Assembly (NCBI GenBank): GCA_035565615.1
Contig: DATMSB010000071.1
Location: 3,512-67,511 of the forward strand
Length of the DNA: 64,000 bases
Direction of reading: 5' to 3'
Source: Vulgatibacter sp035565615
GTDB taxonomy: Bacteria; Myxococcota; Myxococcia; Myxococcales; Vulgatibacteraceae
This document shows, piece after piece, positions 50,344-59,122 of the stretch. The position numbers and the translations under genes are program-made. Each line of letters begins with the position of its first letter. The first letter of the stretch is position 1. The notes beneath the pieces were generated by a model. That model made no database searches and was not told where the DNA came from. It saw only the letters and a list, made by a program, of their open reading frames with translations.

Positions 50344-50495
50344 GCGGTCCGGGATCGAGTGGGGCGGAAGCGCTCGGCAGCCGACGCTCGGCCCCGCCGA
50401 AGGGCCGAGAATCGGGCCATCCCGGGGCATGCCCCGAGCCGTTTCGGAGGGAAGGGAGGGTCGACTCCCGGACGAGGGCGGCCCGAAAATGCGAA

Positions 50496-50524
50496 GGCCC
50501 CGCACCCATCCGCCGGGACGGGGC
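50496..50524 (-). terminator. Probable rpoZ terminator
   Basis: The arms CGGGGC and GCCCCG (with a 16-base loop) are followed on the minus strand by CTTCGCATTTTC. It lies 31 bases past the rpoZ stop. Confidence 0.5.
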
Positions 50525-50554
50525 GAGGCCGGGGGGTAGACGCTACGCGTTCTG

Positions 50555-50830
50555 TCAGCGCGCGGCGGAGGGAGGCGCGATCGGCCGCAGCGTGGTCGGC
50601 ACGGGCTCCTCGTCGTACTTGCCGGCGAGGGCGGCGGCGACGTCGCGATCGAACTTCACCTTGCCGGTGGCGATCTCGCGCAGGGCCAGCACCGCGGGCT
50701 TGTTCTTGCCCGGATCGAGGATCGGCCGCGCGCCGGCCATGAGCTGGCGCGTCCGCTTGGTGGCGAGGATCACCAGCGCGAAGCGGTTCTCCACGAGGGG
50801 GAGGCAATCTTCGATCGTTACGCGGGCCAT
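50555..50830 (-). CDS. rpoZ: RNA polymerase omega subunit
   Basis: A 91-residue subunit that helps assemble RNA polymerase. MARVTIEDCLPLVENRFALVI and ATKRTRQL are family signatures. The C-terminal 30 residues are less conserved. It has its own promoter and GGAGG site. Confidence 0.95.
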   Translation of the reverse strand: MARVTIEDCLPLVENRFALVILATKRTRQLMAGARPILDPGKNKPAVLALREIATGKVKFDRDVAAALAGKYDEEPVPTTLRPIAPPSAAR

Positions 50831-50850
50831 CGTTCCTCCGAGAGCGGTGG

Positions 50851-50879
50851 GATCTACCGGCCGCGACCCGCCCCGTCAA
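50851..50879 (-). promoter_or_regulatory. rpoZ promoter
   Basis: On the minus strand TTGACG and TAGATC are 17 bases apart; the leader to the ATG is about 15 bases and has GGAGG. Confidence 0.55.
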
Positions 50880-50987
50880 CCTCTTCGAGCGGGCGCCGGC
50901 GGTCTCCCCGGCGGGGGATCGCCGGCGGGCCGCGGTGCCCGCCCGGCGGCGGCCGGGCGGGTCGGCGCCTCCGCGGGCGCGCGGCCT

Positions 50988-52340
50988 TCAGTCGGCGGCG
51001 GCCTCGGGGGCCGGCGCCTCCTCCTCCGCGTCCGCGAAGTCCTTGGGCAGGGACCGGATGCGGGAGGTGTCCACCGTCCCGGCCCGACCGGTCTCCGCGG
51101 ACTTCACCCAGGTCTTGCCGTCGACGTCGGCGCCGACGAGGAGGGTGGCGAGCTTCGCGCCCCCCTCGCCCAGCACCGTCACCGTGCGGGCCGGGGCGTC
51201 GAGGCCCGCGTCCTCGCCGGGCTCCTGGGCGTCCTCGTCGAAGCGCAGCTCCTTCAGAGTGGAGAGGGCCGAGGAGAGCTTCCACTGCTTGGCTGCCGCG
51301 GACCTGGGAGCGACGAGCGACCACGTCCTGGCGCCCCCTTCGCCGGTCCCGCGCTCGGCCCGGAACGTCTCGTCTCCCGCCTGGAACTCGAGGGCCGAGA
51401 CCTTGGATTCGTCGAAGGGGATCACCCGGCGATCGCGCAGATCCGAAGGCGTCTTGCGCAGGTCCCCCAGGATCTTGTCGTCCACCTCGGCGATCGGGCC
51501 CTCGTCCAGGCGGACGTAGGTCTTCCCCTCGGCGATGCCGAAGCGCAGGGTGAGGGTGGGCAGTTCCTTCCGGCGCAGCTCCACCGTCTGCAGGGGCTCG
51601 GCGAGGCCGAAGGCCGCCGCCTCGCCTGCCGGGAACGCGGTGGCCCGCAGGTCGTGGAGCGCCCGGAGGATGCGGCCGGTCTCCCTCTCGTCGGCGATCT
51701 CCTCGCCGACGTGCCACTGGCCGTCCTTGCGCCTCAGCTCCCAGGTGGCGGCGCCGGCGGACGACACCGCCTCGAGGGTGTCGTCGCCGAAGACGACGAT
51801 CCGCTTGTCCCGCAGATCGAAGGTGCTCTTGTCGAGCGCCCGCTCCAGGGAGGCCTCCGCCGTCCCCACCACCTCGTCGCCGGTGGTCACGAACCGGCTG
51901 CGATCGAAGGTGTTCTCGTCGCCGACGGCCAGCCGGGCCTCCCTGCCGTCGGCGGTCTTCGCCACCACCTCTGCCTTGGGCGGGGCGAGGCCGAAGCTCG
52001 CCAGGTCCGTCGCCTTCTCGTCGACGACCTTCTTCCGCCGCGACGAGGAGAGCGTCGCCAGCAGGTTGTCCACCGCCGCGCGGTCGGCCTTCGCCTCCAC
52101 CGGCGAGGTGATGCTCCAGCCGTCGTCCCCGCGGACGAGCACGGTGTCGCCCTTGCCGGAGGTGACCTCGAGCCGGACCACGTCGTCGGGGTCGAGGGCG
52201 AAGAGCCTGGCCTCGGCGTCCTTGCGGGCCTCCTCGGCCTTCTCGGTCTGGAACACGCCGAAGAACGCCCACGCGAACATGCCGGCCGCGGCGACCACGA
52301 CGCCGGCCAAGGAGAGGAGGAGCCGCTGCTTCTGGGTCAT
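50988..52340 (-). CDS. DUF4340 protein of gliding-type ABC operon
   Basis: A 450-residue protein with one N-terminal membrane helix (about 9-28) and a long outer part of repeated beta segments with VTSGKGDTVLVRGDDGWSI and ADRAAVDNLLATL, which match DUF4340. This family is encoded with GldG-like proteins and ABC subunits. The exact role is unknown. ATG 52340 has AGGGAG six bases upstream; a TTG six bases earlier has none. It is the last gene of the operon. Confidence 0.84.
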   Translation of the reverse strand: MTQKQRLLLSLAGVVVAAAGMFAWAFFGVFQTEKAEEARKDAEARLFALDPDDVVRLEVTSGKGDTVLVRGDDGWSITSPVEAKADRAAVDNLLATLSSSRRKKVVDEKATDLASFGLAPPKAEVVAKTADGREARLAVGDENTFDRSRFVTTGDEVVGTAEASLERALDKSTFDLRDKRIVVFGDDTLEAVSSAGAATWELRRKDGQWHVGEEIADERETGRILRALHDLRATAFPAGEAAAFGLAEPLQTVELRRKELPTLTLRFGIAEGKTYVRLDEGPIAEVDDKILGDLRKTPSDLRDRRVIPFDESKVSALEFQAGDETFRAERGTGEGGARTWSLVAPRSAAAKQWKLSSALSTLKELRFDEDAQEPGEDAGLDAPARTVTVLGEGGAKLATLLVGADVDGKTWVKSAETGRAGTVDTSRIRSLPKDFADAEEEAPAPEAAAD

Positions 52341-52350
52341 CGCCAACTCC

Positions 52351-53868
52351 CTACTTGGAGCGGCGCACGAGCCAGACGGAGAGGCCCGCCGCCAGGATCA
52401 GCATCGGCATCGCGCTGATCGAGAAGAAGTTGAGGAACTTCGCGTCGGCGTCGGTGAGCATGAGGTGCGACGCCTCCCGCATCTTCGGCCGGATGGTGAT
52501 CCGCGCCTCCTGGGACGCCAGCCAGTTCATCGAGTTGAGGAAGAGGTCGGCGTTGCCGGCGGCGGCGAGGTACTTGTTGTTGACGAAGTCCGCGTCGCCC
52601 GTGGCCACGATCCGCGACTCGGTCTCGGCGCCCTCCTTCGTCCGGGCGGCGATGGCCACGAGGCCCAGGGAGCCGCGCCGCTCCCCCTCGTCGAACTGCG
52701 CGTTGCCGCTGCGGTAGTCGGTCTCGCCCCAGGCGGTGGGGTTGGTGAGGGCGAGGATCGTCGGCCGCGGATCGGCGTCGCCTCGGGCGATCACCGGCCG
52801 GGCCGTGGGGAAGACGGTGGTGAGGCCGAAGCCCTTGGTGATGTCGTGCTCGGCGTAGTGCTGGACCACCGGCACCGCGTCGCCGCCGCCCATCAGCTTG
52901 GAGAGCGGATCGACCACCAGGGAGTCCTCGAAGATCACGCCCCACTCCTCGAGCAGCTTCTCGAGGCCCGGGTCGGCGAAGCCCGGCTCGAGGGCGACGA
53001 AGAGGCGGCCGCCCTCGTCCAGCCAGTCGGAGATCGCCTCCACCTCCGGCTCCATGAAGGGCTTGCGGGGGCCGACGATCACCAGGGCGGCGGCGTCGTC
53101 GGGGATCGAGCCGCCGAGGAGGTTCACGGTGGAGCTGCGCAGGCCCTCGTCCTCGAGCTTCTTGGCGATGCGGGCGTAGCCGAACTCCGTCGCCTCGTCC
53201 TTCAGGTCGGCCTCGCCGTGCCCGGTGGTGAAGTAGACCTTCTTCTCGGAGGTGCGAAGCACCTTCACCAGCGCGTTGGTCAGCGCCTCCTCGGAGGCGT
53301 CGTTGGCCCGGGCCTCGGTGGCGCCGTGGGAGAAGACGATCCGCGGCCCGTGCGCGGTGATCGACGCGGCCTTGGCGCGCTGCGGCTCCTTCTCGGGGTC
53401 GACGTACTCGACCACCAGCTTGTCGCTCTGCTTCTGGTAGCGGTCGAGCATCTCCTTGACGCCGGGGAACTCGGGATCGGCCGAGCCGTAGTACGCCGTG
53501 ACCTTCACCTCGTCGGTGAGGCCCTGGAGGGTCCGGGTGGTGTCCTCGGCCAGGGTGAAGAGGCCCGCCTTGGTGAGATCCCAGCTCACCTTCTTCTTGG
53601 CGGCCACGTAGTTGGCGGCGCCCAGCGCCCCGGCGAGCACCACGGCGATCGCCGCGGACACGCCGTAGAACATCGTGGCCTTGCCGCCGAAGGTGCGCCC
53701 GAGGGCGCCCTTGTTCACGGCGAAGTAGACGCCGACGAGGAGGATGCCCGCGATGGCCTCGACTACGGCGACGCGGGTGCTGCCGGGGACGAGGAGGAGG
53801 ATGGCCGCCGACGAGACGAGCAGCGCCACGCCGAAGCCGAGTGCGATCCGGGAGAGGCTCTTCTTCAT
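52351..53868 (-). CDS. GldG-family ABC auxiliary protein
   Basis: A 505-residue membrane protein with N-terminal helices (about 8-30, 35-50, 70-90) and a C-terminal helix (about 480-500). The large periplasmic part contains YYGSADPEFPGVKEMLDRYQ, FTTGHGEADL and WLDEGGRLFVALEPG, features of GldG/IFT52-like proteins. In gliding bacteria GldG works with GldA and GldF; here the same set may serve in export or motility. It lies 16 bases after the permease gene. Confidence 0.87.
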   Translation of the reverse strand: MKKSLSRIALGFGVALLVSSAAILLLVPGSTRVAVVEAIAGILLVGVYFAVNKGALGRTFGGKATMFYGVSAAIAVVLAGALGAANYVAAKKKVSWDLTKAGLFTLAEDTTRTLQGLTDEVKVTAYYGSADPEFPGVKEMLDRYQKQSDKLVVEYVDPEKEPQRAKAASITAHGPRIVFSHGATEARANDASEEALTNALVKVLRTSEKKVYFTTGHGEADLKDEATEFGYARIAKKLEDEGLRSSTVNLLGGSIPDDAAALVIVGPRKPFMEPEVEAISDWLDEGGRLFVALEPGFADPGLEKLLEEWGVIFEDSLVVDPLSKLMGGGDAVPVVQHYAEHDITKGFGLTTVFPTARPVIARGDADPRPTILALTNPTAWGETDYRSGNAQFDEGERRGSLGLVAIAARTKEGAETESRIVATGDADFVNNKYLAAAGNADLFLNSMNWLASQEARITIRPKMREASHLMLTDADAKFLNFFSISAMPMLILAAGLSVWLVRRSK

Positions 53869-53884
53869 CGCTTGCCTCCTTGCG

Positions 53885-54676
53885 TCAGGCCCACCGCCGC
53901 GACTCGACGGCGCGGTGGGTGAGAAAGAGTCCGAGGGCGATCACCGAGAGGAAGTAGACGACGTCCGAGAGGTCGACCACGCCTCGGGCGAACTGCACCA
54001 GGTGCGTCACCGAGGAGGCGTGGAGGATCACGTCGCGCCACACCCCCTCGGCCTCCGCCGCCTTCCAGCTGATCACCCAGGTGAGCAGCAGGACGAAGAA
54101 GGTGATGAGCGCCGCCACCACCTGGGAGTCGGTGAGGGACGACACGAAGAGGCCGATGGCGAGGAACGCCGCGCCGCAGAGGAAGAGGCCGGCGAGGCCC
54201 GCGCCCACCGTCTGCCACTCGATGGCGCTCCCGCCGCCGCCGGTCCCGAAGACGGAGAGGAGGGCGGGGAAGACGGCGACGATCCCGATCACGACGACGA
54301 GCACCACGAGCGCCGAGAGGTACTTGCCGAAGACGATCTCCGACGACCGCACCGGCGCGGTCATCAGGAGCTCCATCGTCTTCTGCCGGCGCTCCTCGGA
54401 GAGGAGGCGCATGGAGAGGAAGGGGATCACGAAGGTGAGGATGAGCCCCATGTTGATGAGCAGCGGCGCCGCCACCATGTCGGTGAGGTTCATCCGCTCC
54501 AGCATCTGCGGCGCCTGGAACTGCATGAACTGCATCGACTGGCGCTGGAACGAGCTGGTCAGCGACAGGAAGAACCACGCGCCGATGAACGAGGTGGCGA
54601 AGAACGCCACGTAGGCGATCGGGGTGGTGAAGTAGAGGTAGAGCTCTTTCTTGGCGATGGCGATGGAGTTTCGCAT
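53885..54676 (-). CDS. ABC-2 type permease (GldF-like)
   Basis: A 263-residue permease with six membrane helices (about 18-38, 70-88, 110-135, 140-165, 175-195, 230-250) and the motif RLLSEERRQKTMELLMTAPV shared by GldF and related ABC-2 permeases. ATG 54676 has GAGG seven bases upstream. It follows the ATPase gene and precedes the GldG gene. Confidence 0.9.
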   Translation of the reverse strand: MRNSIAIAKKELYLYFTTPIAYVAFFATSFIGAWFFLSLTSSFQRQSMQFMQFQAPQMLERMNLTDMVAAPLLINMGLILTFVIPFLSMRLLSEERRQKTMELLMTAPVRSSEIVFGKYLSALVVLVVVIGIVAVFPALLSVFGTGGGGSAIEWQTVGAGLAGLFLCGAAFLAIGLFVSSLTDSQVVAALITFFVLLLTWVISWKAAEAEGVWRDVILHASSVTHLVQFARGVVDLSDVVYFLSVIALGLFLTHRAVESRRWA

Positions 54677-54738
54677 CGGGATGCCTCGTCTCGCGAGCGG
54701 TCCCCCCTTTGCGTTCGCGTTCGGTGAAGGGAAGGGTT

Positions 54739-55566
54739 CTAGGCGACCTCGGTGGGAGTGGGCTCGTCTCCTTCGCGGGCGGGCGCACCCGCCGCGGCGT
54801 CGGTTCCGCCGCCCCCGTCCTTCTCGCCCCCCTCGCGGGCGGGCGCACCCCTGGTGTCCGAGGTGAGCTGAAGGAAGATCTCGTCCAGGCTGCGGCCGGG
54901 ATGCCGCTCCTGGAGGACCGAGAGCTTTTCGTGGGTCACCAGCCTGCCGCGGGCGATGATCAGCACCGAGTCGCAGGTGGCCGTGACCTCCTGGAGGATG
55001 TGGGTGGAGAGGATCACCGTGTGCATGCCCGCCAGGCTGCGCACCAGGTCCCGGACCTCGAGGATCTGCGAGGGGTCCAGGCCCACGGTGGGCTCGTCGA
55101 GGATCAGCACGTCGGGCGAGCCCAGGAGCGCCTGCGCGATCCCCACGCGCTGCCGATAGCCCTTGGAGACGTTGGCGATCATCCGGTCCATCACGTGGGA
55201 GACCCTGGCGGCCTGGGCCACCCGATCCACCTCGTCCGCGCGGGCCTTGCGGGGCACGCCCTTGAGCTCGGAGACGAACCGCAGGTACGCGGCCACGGTC
55301 ATGTCCGGGTACACCGGCGGGACCTCGGGCAGGTAGCCGATCCGCTTCTTCACCTCGAGGGGGTGCTCGAAGACGTCGAAGCCGGCCACCTTCGCCGTGC
55401 CGCTGGTGGCGGGCTGGAAGCCGGTGAGGATCCGCATGGTGGTGCTCTTCCCGGCGCCGTTGGGGCCGAGAAAGCCCAGGATCTCCCCCTTCTCCACCTT
55501 GAACGAGAGGTCCTCGATGGCGGTGAGATCCCGGTACCGCTTGGTGAGGTTCGAGACTTCGATCAT
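54739..55566 (-). CDS. ABC-2 type ATP-binding protein (GldA-like)
   Basis: A 275-residue ATPase with Walker A GPNGAGKST, the signature NVSKGYRQR (an SKGYRQR variant) and Walker B VLILDEPTVGLDP. The last 40 residues are low complexity and hold two copies of GAPAREG. It energises the permease encoded next. ATG 55566 fits the domain. It is the first gene of the four-gene operon. Confidence 0.92.
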   Translation of the reverse strand: MIEVSNLTKRYRDLTAIEDLSFKVEKGEILGFLGPNGAGKSTTMRILTGFQPATSGTAKVAGFDVFEHPLEVKKRIGYLPEVPPVYPDMTVAAYLRFVSELKGVPRKARADEVDRVAQAARVSHVMDRMIANVSKGYRQRVGIAQALLGSPDVLILDEPTVGLDPSQILEVRDLVRSLAGMHTVILSTHILQEVTATCDSVLIIARGRLVTHEKLSVLQERHPGRSLDEIFLQLTSDTRGAPAREGGEKDGGGGTDAAAGAPAREGDEPTPTEVA

Positions 55567-55955
55567 GGAGCGTCTCCGTCGAAGAATGTCCTTTTCGCCG
55601 TCCCGAGACCCCCCGGGGCGAGAAGAAGGCGCGGGAATCCGAACGCGACGCGCCCCGCAACAGCCGAGGCCGAGCTTCATTCCAGCGGGTGGCTGGGTTT
55701 CTCGCGCGCAGGATCCCCGGCCCTTCCCCTCGCTTTCACCGGCGGCTCGCAAGGCTAACACCGGGGATCGAACAGTCAACCGTCTCCTGGCGGGGCCGGG
55801 CGGCCCCCCGGGCGCCGGCGGGCCGGGCGCTGCGGGCGACGCGCGCTTCTCCACCGGGGGAGCCCTTGCCTGGGGACCTCCTCCCCCCGTACACAGGTGG
55901 CGCGCTCCCTCCTCGCGGAGGAGCCCCGGGCGCGCTCGTTCACGGGAGACGGACC
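55567..55955. other. Divergent intergenic region between ABC operon and lysC
   Basis: About 390 bases with no credible gene. It holds the ABC promoter at 55752-55779 and a very GC-rich block near 55790-55830 with a GGGGCC/GGCCCC hairpin in the lysC leader direction. I see no lysine riboswitch. Confidence 0.45.
55752..55779 (-). promoter_or_regulatory. Promoter of the gliding-type ABC operon
   Basis: On the minus strand TTGACT and TAGCCT are 16 bases apart. The predicted leader to the ATPase ATG is about 180 bases. Confidence 0.45.
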
Positions 55956-57143
55956 TTGGCGATCGTGGTGCAGAAGTTCGGCGGCTCGTCGGTGGCCGAC
56001 GTGGAGCGGATCGGCCGGGTCGCCGATCGAGTGGCCCGCACCCGCGCCGACGGCAAGCAGATCGTGGTGGTGGTCTCCGCCATGGGCGACACCACGGACG
56101 ATCTCCTCGCCCTGGCCCGGCGGGTCTGCGAGAACCCGTCGCGCCGGGAGCTCGACATGCTCCTCACCGCCGGCGAGCGGATCTCGATGGCGCTGCTCTC
56201 GATGGCCCTGGATGCCAGGGGCGTGCCCGCGGTGAGCTTCACGGGATCGCAGTCGGGGATCATCACCACCGACACCCACGCCAACGCCCGGATCGTGGAG
56301 GTGCGCCCGTTCCGGGTCCAGGAGGAGCTGGTGCGGGGGAAGGTGGTCATCGTCGCCGGCTACCAGGGGGTGAGCCGGCGCAAGGAGGTCACCACCCTCG
56401 GGCGGGGCGGATCCGACACCACCGCGGTGGCGCTCGCGGCGGCCCTCGGGGCGGAGGCCTGCGAGATCTACAGCGACGTCGAGGGCGTCCACACCGCGGA
56501 TCCCCGCCTGGTGCCGGGCGCCAGGCGGCTCGCCGAGCTCTCGTACGAGGAGATGCAGGAGCTGGCGGAGTCCGGCGCCAAGGTGCTGCACGCCCAGGCG
56601 GTGGAGTGGGCCAAGGAGAAGGGGATCGCGATCCACGCCCGTTCCACCTTCGGCGGATCCGGCGAGACCGTGATCCACCCCGGAGGCGCGCAGCCGGAGC
56701 GGATCGCGGGCGTGACCAGCGAGCGGGACCTGGCGCTGCTGCTCGCCTCGCCGGGCACCGCCGCGGCCCTCGCGGAGTTGCTCGAGCACCTCGACGCCCG
56801 GGGATCGTTCGGGAAGCAGCTCCTCTTCGAGCGACTGCCCTCGGGCGGCGCGTCGCTCGTGCTCTCCCGGGAGAATCTGCCGGACTACGGCGCCCTCGTC
56901 GCCGAGCTGGGCGAGCGCTTCGGCGGGGGCGTGCGGGTGCGGGAGGGCGTCGGCGCGGTGTCCGTGATCGGCGCCGGGATCAACGCGAGCTTCGCCAATG
57001 TGCGCCGGGTGCAGGCGGCGCTGGCCTCCATCGGCGTGGAGCCGCTGCAGATGTCGACCTCGAGCTTCCGCATCAGCGTGCTCCTGGAGGAGGCGCAGGT
57101 CCCGGAGGCCGTGCGGGCCCTCCACGCCGAGATGGTGGGCTGA
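55956..57143 (+). CDS. lysC: Aspartate kinase
   Basis: A 395-residue enzyme that phosphorylates aspartate, the first step to lysine, threonine and methionine. The N-terminus VVQKFGGSSVAD and the GRGGSDTTAVALAAAL motif are intact. Two C-terminal ACT-type regions (about 260-395; SVIGAGINASFANVRRVQ) suggest end-product inhibition. The TTG at 55956 has GGGAG about eight bases upstream. Confidence 0.95.
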   Translation: MAIVVQKFGGSSVADVERIGRVADRVARTRADGKQIVVVVSAMGDTTDDLLALARRVCENPSRRELDMLLTAGERISMALLSMALDARGVPAVSFTGSQSGIITTDTHANARIVEVRPFRVQEELVRGKVVIVAGYQGVSRRKEVTTLGRGGSDTTAVALAAALGAEACEIYSDVEGVHTADPRLVPGARRLAELSYEEMQELAESGAKVLHAQAVEWAKEKGIAIHARSTFGGSGETVIHPGGAQPERIAGVTSERDLALLLASPGTAAALAELLEHLDARGSFGKQLLFERLPSGGASLVLSRENLPDYGALVAELGERFGGGVRVREGVGAVSVIGAGINASFANVRRVQAALASIGVEPLQMSTSSFRISVLLEEAQVPEAVRALHAEMVG

Positions 57144-57160
57144 AGCGGGGCGGCGGCGGA

Positions 57161-58099
57161 TCAGCGGAGCGTCGGCGGCAGGCGTCGATCGCGCGTGGCC
57201 TGGGGCAGGTCGAGGAAGTCGACCATCTCGTGCAGCCGAGAGAAGACCCGCTCGCCCACCCGAGAGCGCAGGGAGAGGCTGGAGAGATCCTGCCGGGTGG
57301 GGTCGGCCTTCCCGCTCGCCTCGCGGGGGTAGTTGCTGGCGAAGAGGGTGAGCTTGCCGTTGTTGTAGCGGCGGCCGATCAGCTCGTCGAGGACCTCCTC
57401 CTCGAAGACGCTGCCGCGGCCCTTGCCGAGCTCGTCGATCGCGAGGACGTCCACCTCCGAGAGGACGTCGATCTTGTCCACCGTGGCCCGGGCCCGCGGA
57501 TCGGAGATCGCCGCCTTGAGGTCCGCGAAAAGGAAGGAGATCTCGATGTAGCGGGCGCGGATCCCGCGGCCCAGGGTGAGCCGGGCGAGGGTGGCGACGA
57601 GCAGGTGGGTTTTGCCGGTGCCCGGTTTCCCGAGCAGGCCCTTGCCGAGGCCGGCGTGGCCCGGGCGCGCGGTGTCCGCGAGGTGCATCATCTCCCTCTT
57701 GGCGATCATCAGCTCGCGGGGATCGTCGGCGTGGACGTAGAACTCGTCGAAGCCCTTCTCGGCGAAGCGGGCGGGGAGCTGGGCGGCGTTGAAGCTGGCG
57801 ACCCTGTGCGCCAGGGTCTGGCACTCGCACGCCTGGGCGAACTGGTAGCCGTCCTTCTCCTGCACGGAGACGCCCCTGCCGTTGCAGAGGCGGCAGCGCC
57901 GCTCGCAGCCGCAGACCTCCGCCACCGCGATGGCGCCCTGCCGGCCCATGACGAACCCGCGGTCGCCGCAGCGCGGGCAGGGCTCGCTCCGCGCCTCCGG
58001 CTTCTCCAGGCCGATCGCCTCGAAGCGCTGGTGCAGCCCCTCCACGATCGCCCGCAGCGGACTGCCGACCTGCTCGAACTCTTCTTCCCGCTCGCTCAT
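57161..58099 (-). CDS. DnaC-like AAA+ ATPase (helicase loader type)
   Basis: A 312-residue protein. An N-terminal Cys cluster (about 41-95: CPRC...CGCERRCRLCNG...CEC, seven or more cysteines) probably binds zinc. The AAA+ domain has Walker A GKPGTGKTH and Walker B VLAIDELGKG, as in DnaC/DnaI loaders that place DnaB helicase on DNA. The start ATG overlaps the upstream gene's stop (ATGA). It may load helicase in replication or restart. Confidence 0.87.
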   Translation of the reverse strand: MSEREEEFEQVGSPLRAIVEGLHQRFEAIGLEKPEARSEPCPRCGDRGFVMGRQGAIAVAEVCGCERRCRLCNGRGVSVQEKDGYQFAQACECQTLAHRVASFNAAQLPARFAEKGFDEFYVHADDPRELMIAKREMMHLADTARPGHAGLGKGLLGKPGTGKTHLLVATLARLTLGRGIRARYIEISFLFADLKAAISDPRARATVDKIDVLSEVDVLAIDELGKGRGSVFEEEVLDELIGRRYNNGKLTLFASNYPREASGKADPTRQDLSSLSLRSRVGERVFSRLHEMVDFLDLPQATRDRRLPPTLR

Positions 58100-58830
58100 A
58101 GATCCGAGGGCCTCTCGAAGCCGCCGTGGCGAAAGGCCGCCTCCGCCAGCACCGCCCGCAGCATCGCACGATGGCGCGCCCGGGTGGAGGCGCCGCGCGG
58201 CCCCGCCCGGCGCATCGTCTCCGATACCACGTCCGCCTGCTCGTGGCGCGGCAGCGCGACGAGGTACGCGATCCCCGCCGCCTCGTCGGCCCGGAGCAGC
58301 GAGCGGCTCTCGTCGCCGCCTCCCGCCTCGGCCCGCAGGAGGACCCGGAGCGCGGCCCCGTAGGCGGCGGCGATCGGGGATCGCGCCGCCGCGCCGGGGC
58401 TCTCGCCTCCTGCCGCCGCCGACCGCCCTTCGCCTGCGCCGACGCCCGCGAGGCGCGCCACCGCCTCGATGGTGCGCGCGAGCGGACCAGACGAGAGGAG
58501 GTCGCGGTCGAGCGGGCCGGGAGTCGGGGAGGGCGGGGCCGCCGCCGCGCGCGAGGCGCCGGAGGGCGCGCGCCGCTCCCATCCCCTGGCGAGCGCCTCC
58601 ACGTGGCGCTCCGCCGCCCACAGCGGGAACGGCCGGCTGGCGTTGGCGCGCCCCGCCCCGAGCCAGGCGGCGTGGGCGAGCTCGAGGCCGCGAAGCACCA
58701 CGTCCAGGGGGAGGCCGCGATCGCGCCAGGCGCGGAGCCTGTCGGCGTCCATGGGCGAGAGGACGAGGCCGCTGCCGCGGAGCTGCAGGTAGCGATCGCG
58801 AGCGGCCTCGAGCCAGGCGGCGGGATCCAT
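58096..58830 (-). CDS. Hypothetical protein, partner of the DnaC-like ATPase
   Basis: A 244-residue protein with an N-terminal helical region (YLQLRGSGLVLSPMDADRLRAW, GLPLDVVLRGLELAHAAW) that resembles the start of bacterial replication-associated helical domains, then an Ala/Pro/Gly-rich linker and a C-terminal helical part. No motif identifies an activity. It overlaps the ATPase gene by four bases, so the two are made together; a role in helicase loading is inferred from this alone. Confidence 0.7.
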   Translation of the reverse strand: MDPAAWLEAARDRYLQLRGSGLVLSPMDADRLRAWRDRGLPLDVVLRGLELAHAAWLGAGRANASRPFPLWAAERHVEALARGWERRAPSGASRAAAAPPSPTPGPLDRDLLSSGPLARTIEAVARLAGVGAGEGRSAAAGGESPGAAARSPIAAAYGAALRVLLRAEAGGGDESRSLLRADEAAGIAYLVALPRHEQADVVSETMRRAGPRGASTRARHRAMLRAVLAEAAFRHGGFERPSDL

Positions 58831-59122
58831 CGGTTACCGGCTCCCATGTGGGCGAGCATGCGAGCCCATGCCCCCACGGATCGAAGTTGACACGCCAGTC
58901 CGGAGCTTCGAGGCTGTCGAAGAATCGAAGAGGCACCCCCGATCCGGTGAACATTCGATCGAAAGGGAGCTTGGAAATACCATGCGCATGAACAGACTTC
59001 TCGCCACCGCAGTCGCGGGCGTGCTGCCCGCGCTGCGCCTCTCGGTCGGCGCCGCCTTCTGACGGCCGCGACCCACCTCGCGACGCCTTCGGCCGCCGGT
59101 TCCTTCTGGGTCGGCGGCCCCT
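58831..59122. other. Gap with a possible micro-gene
   Basis: About 290 bases. A 26-codon frame (58983-59063, MRMNRLLATAVAGVLPALRLSV) would make a membrane peptide; GGGAG lies about 12 bases upstream, which is too far to be convincing. TTGACA occurs at 58888 but no good -10 follows. Confidence 0.3.

Noticed and set aside
55790..55830. A lysine riboswitch in the lysC leader
   Set aside because: The region folds into simple GC-rich hairpins, and none of the conserved riboswitch blocks is recognisable.
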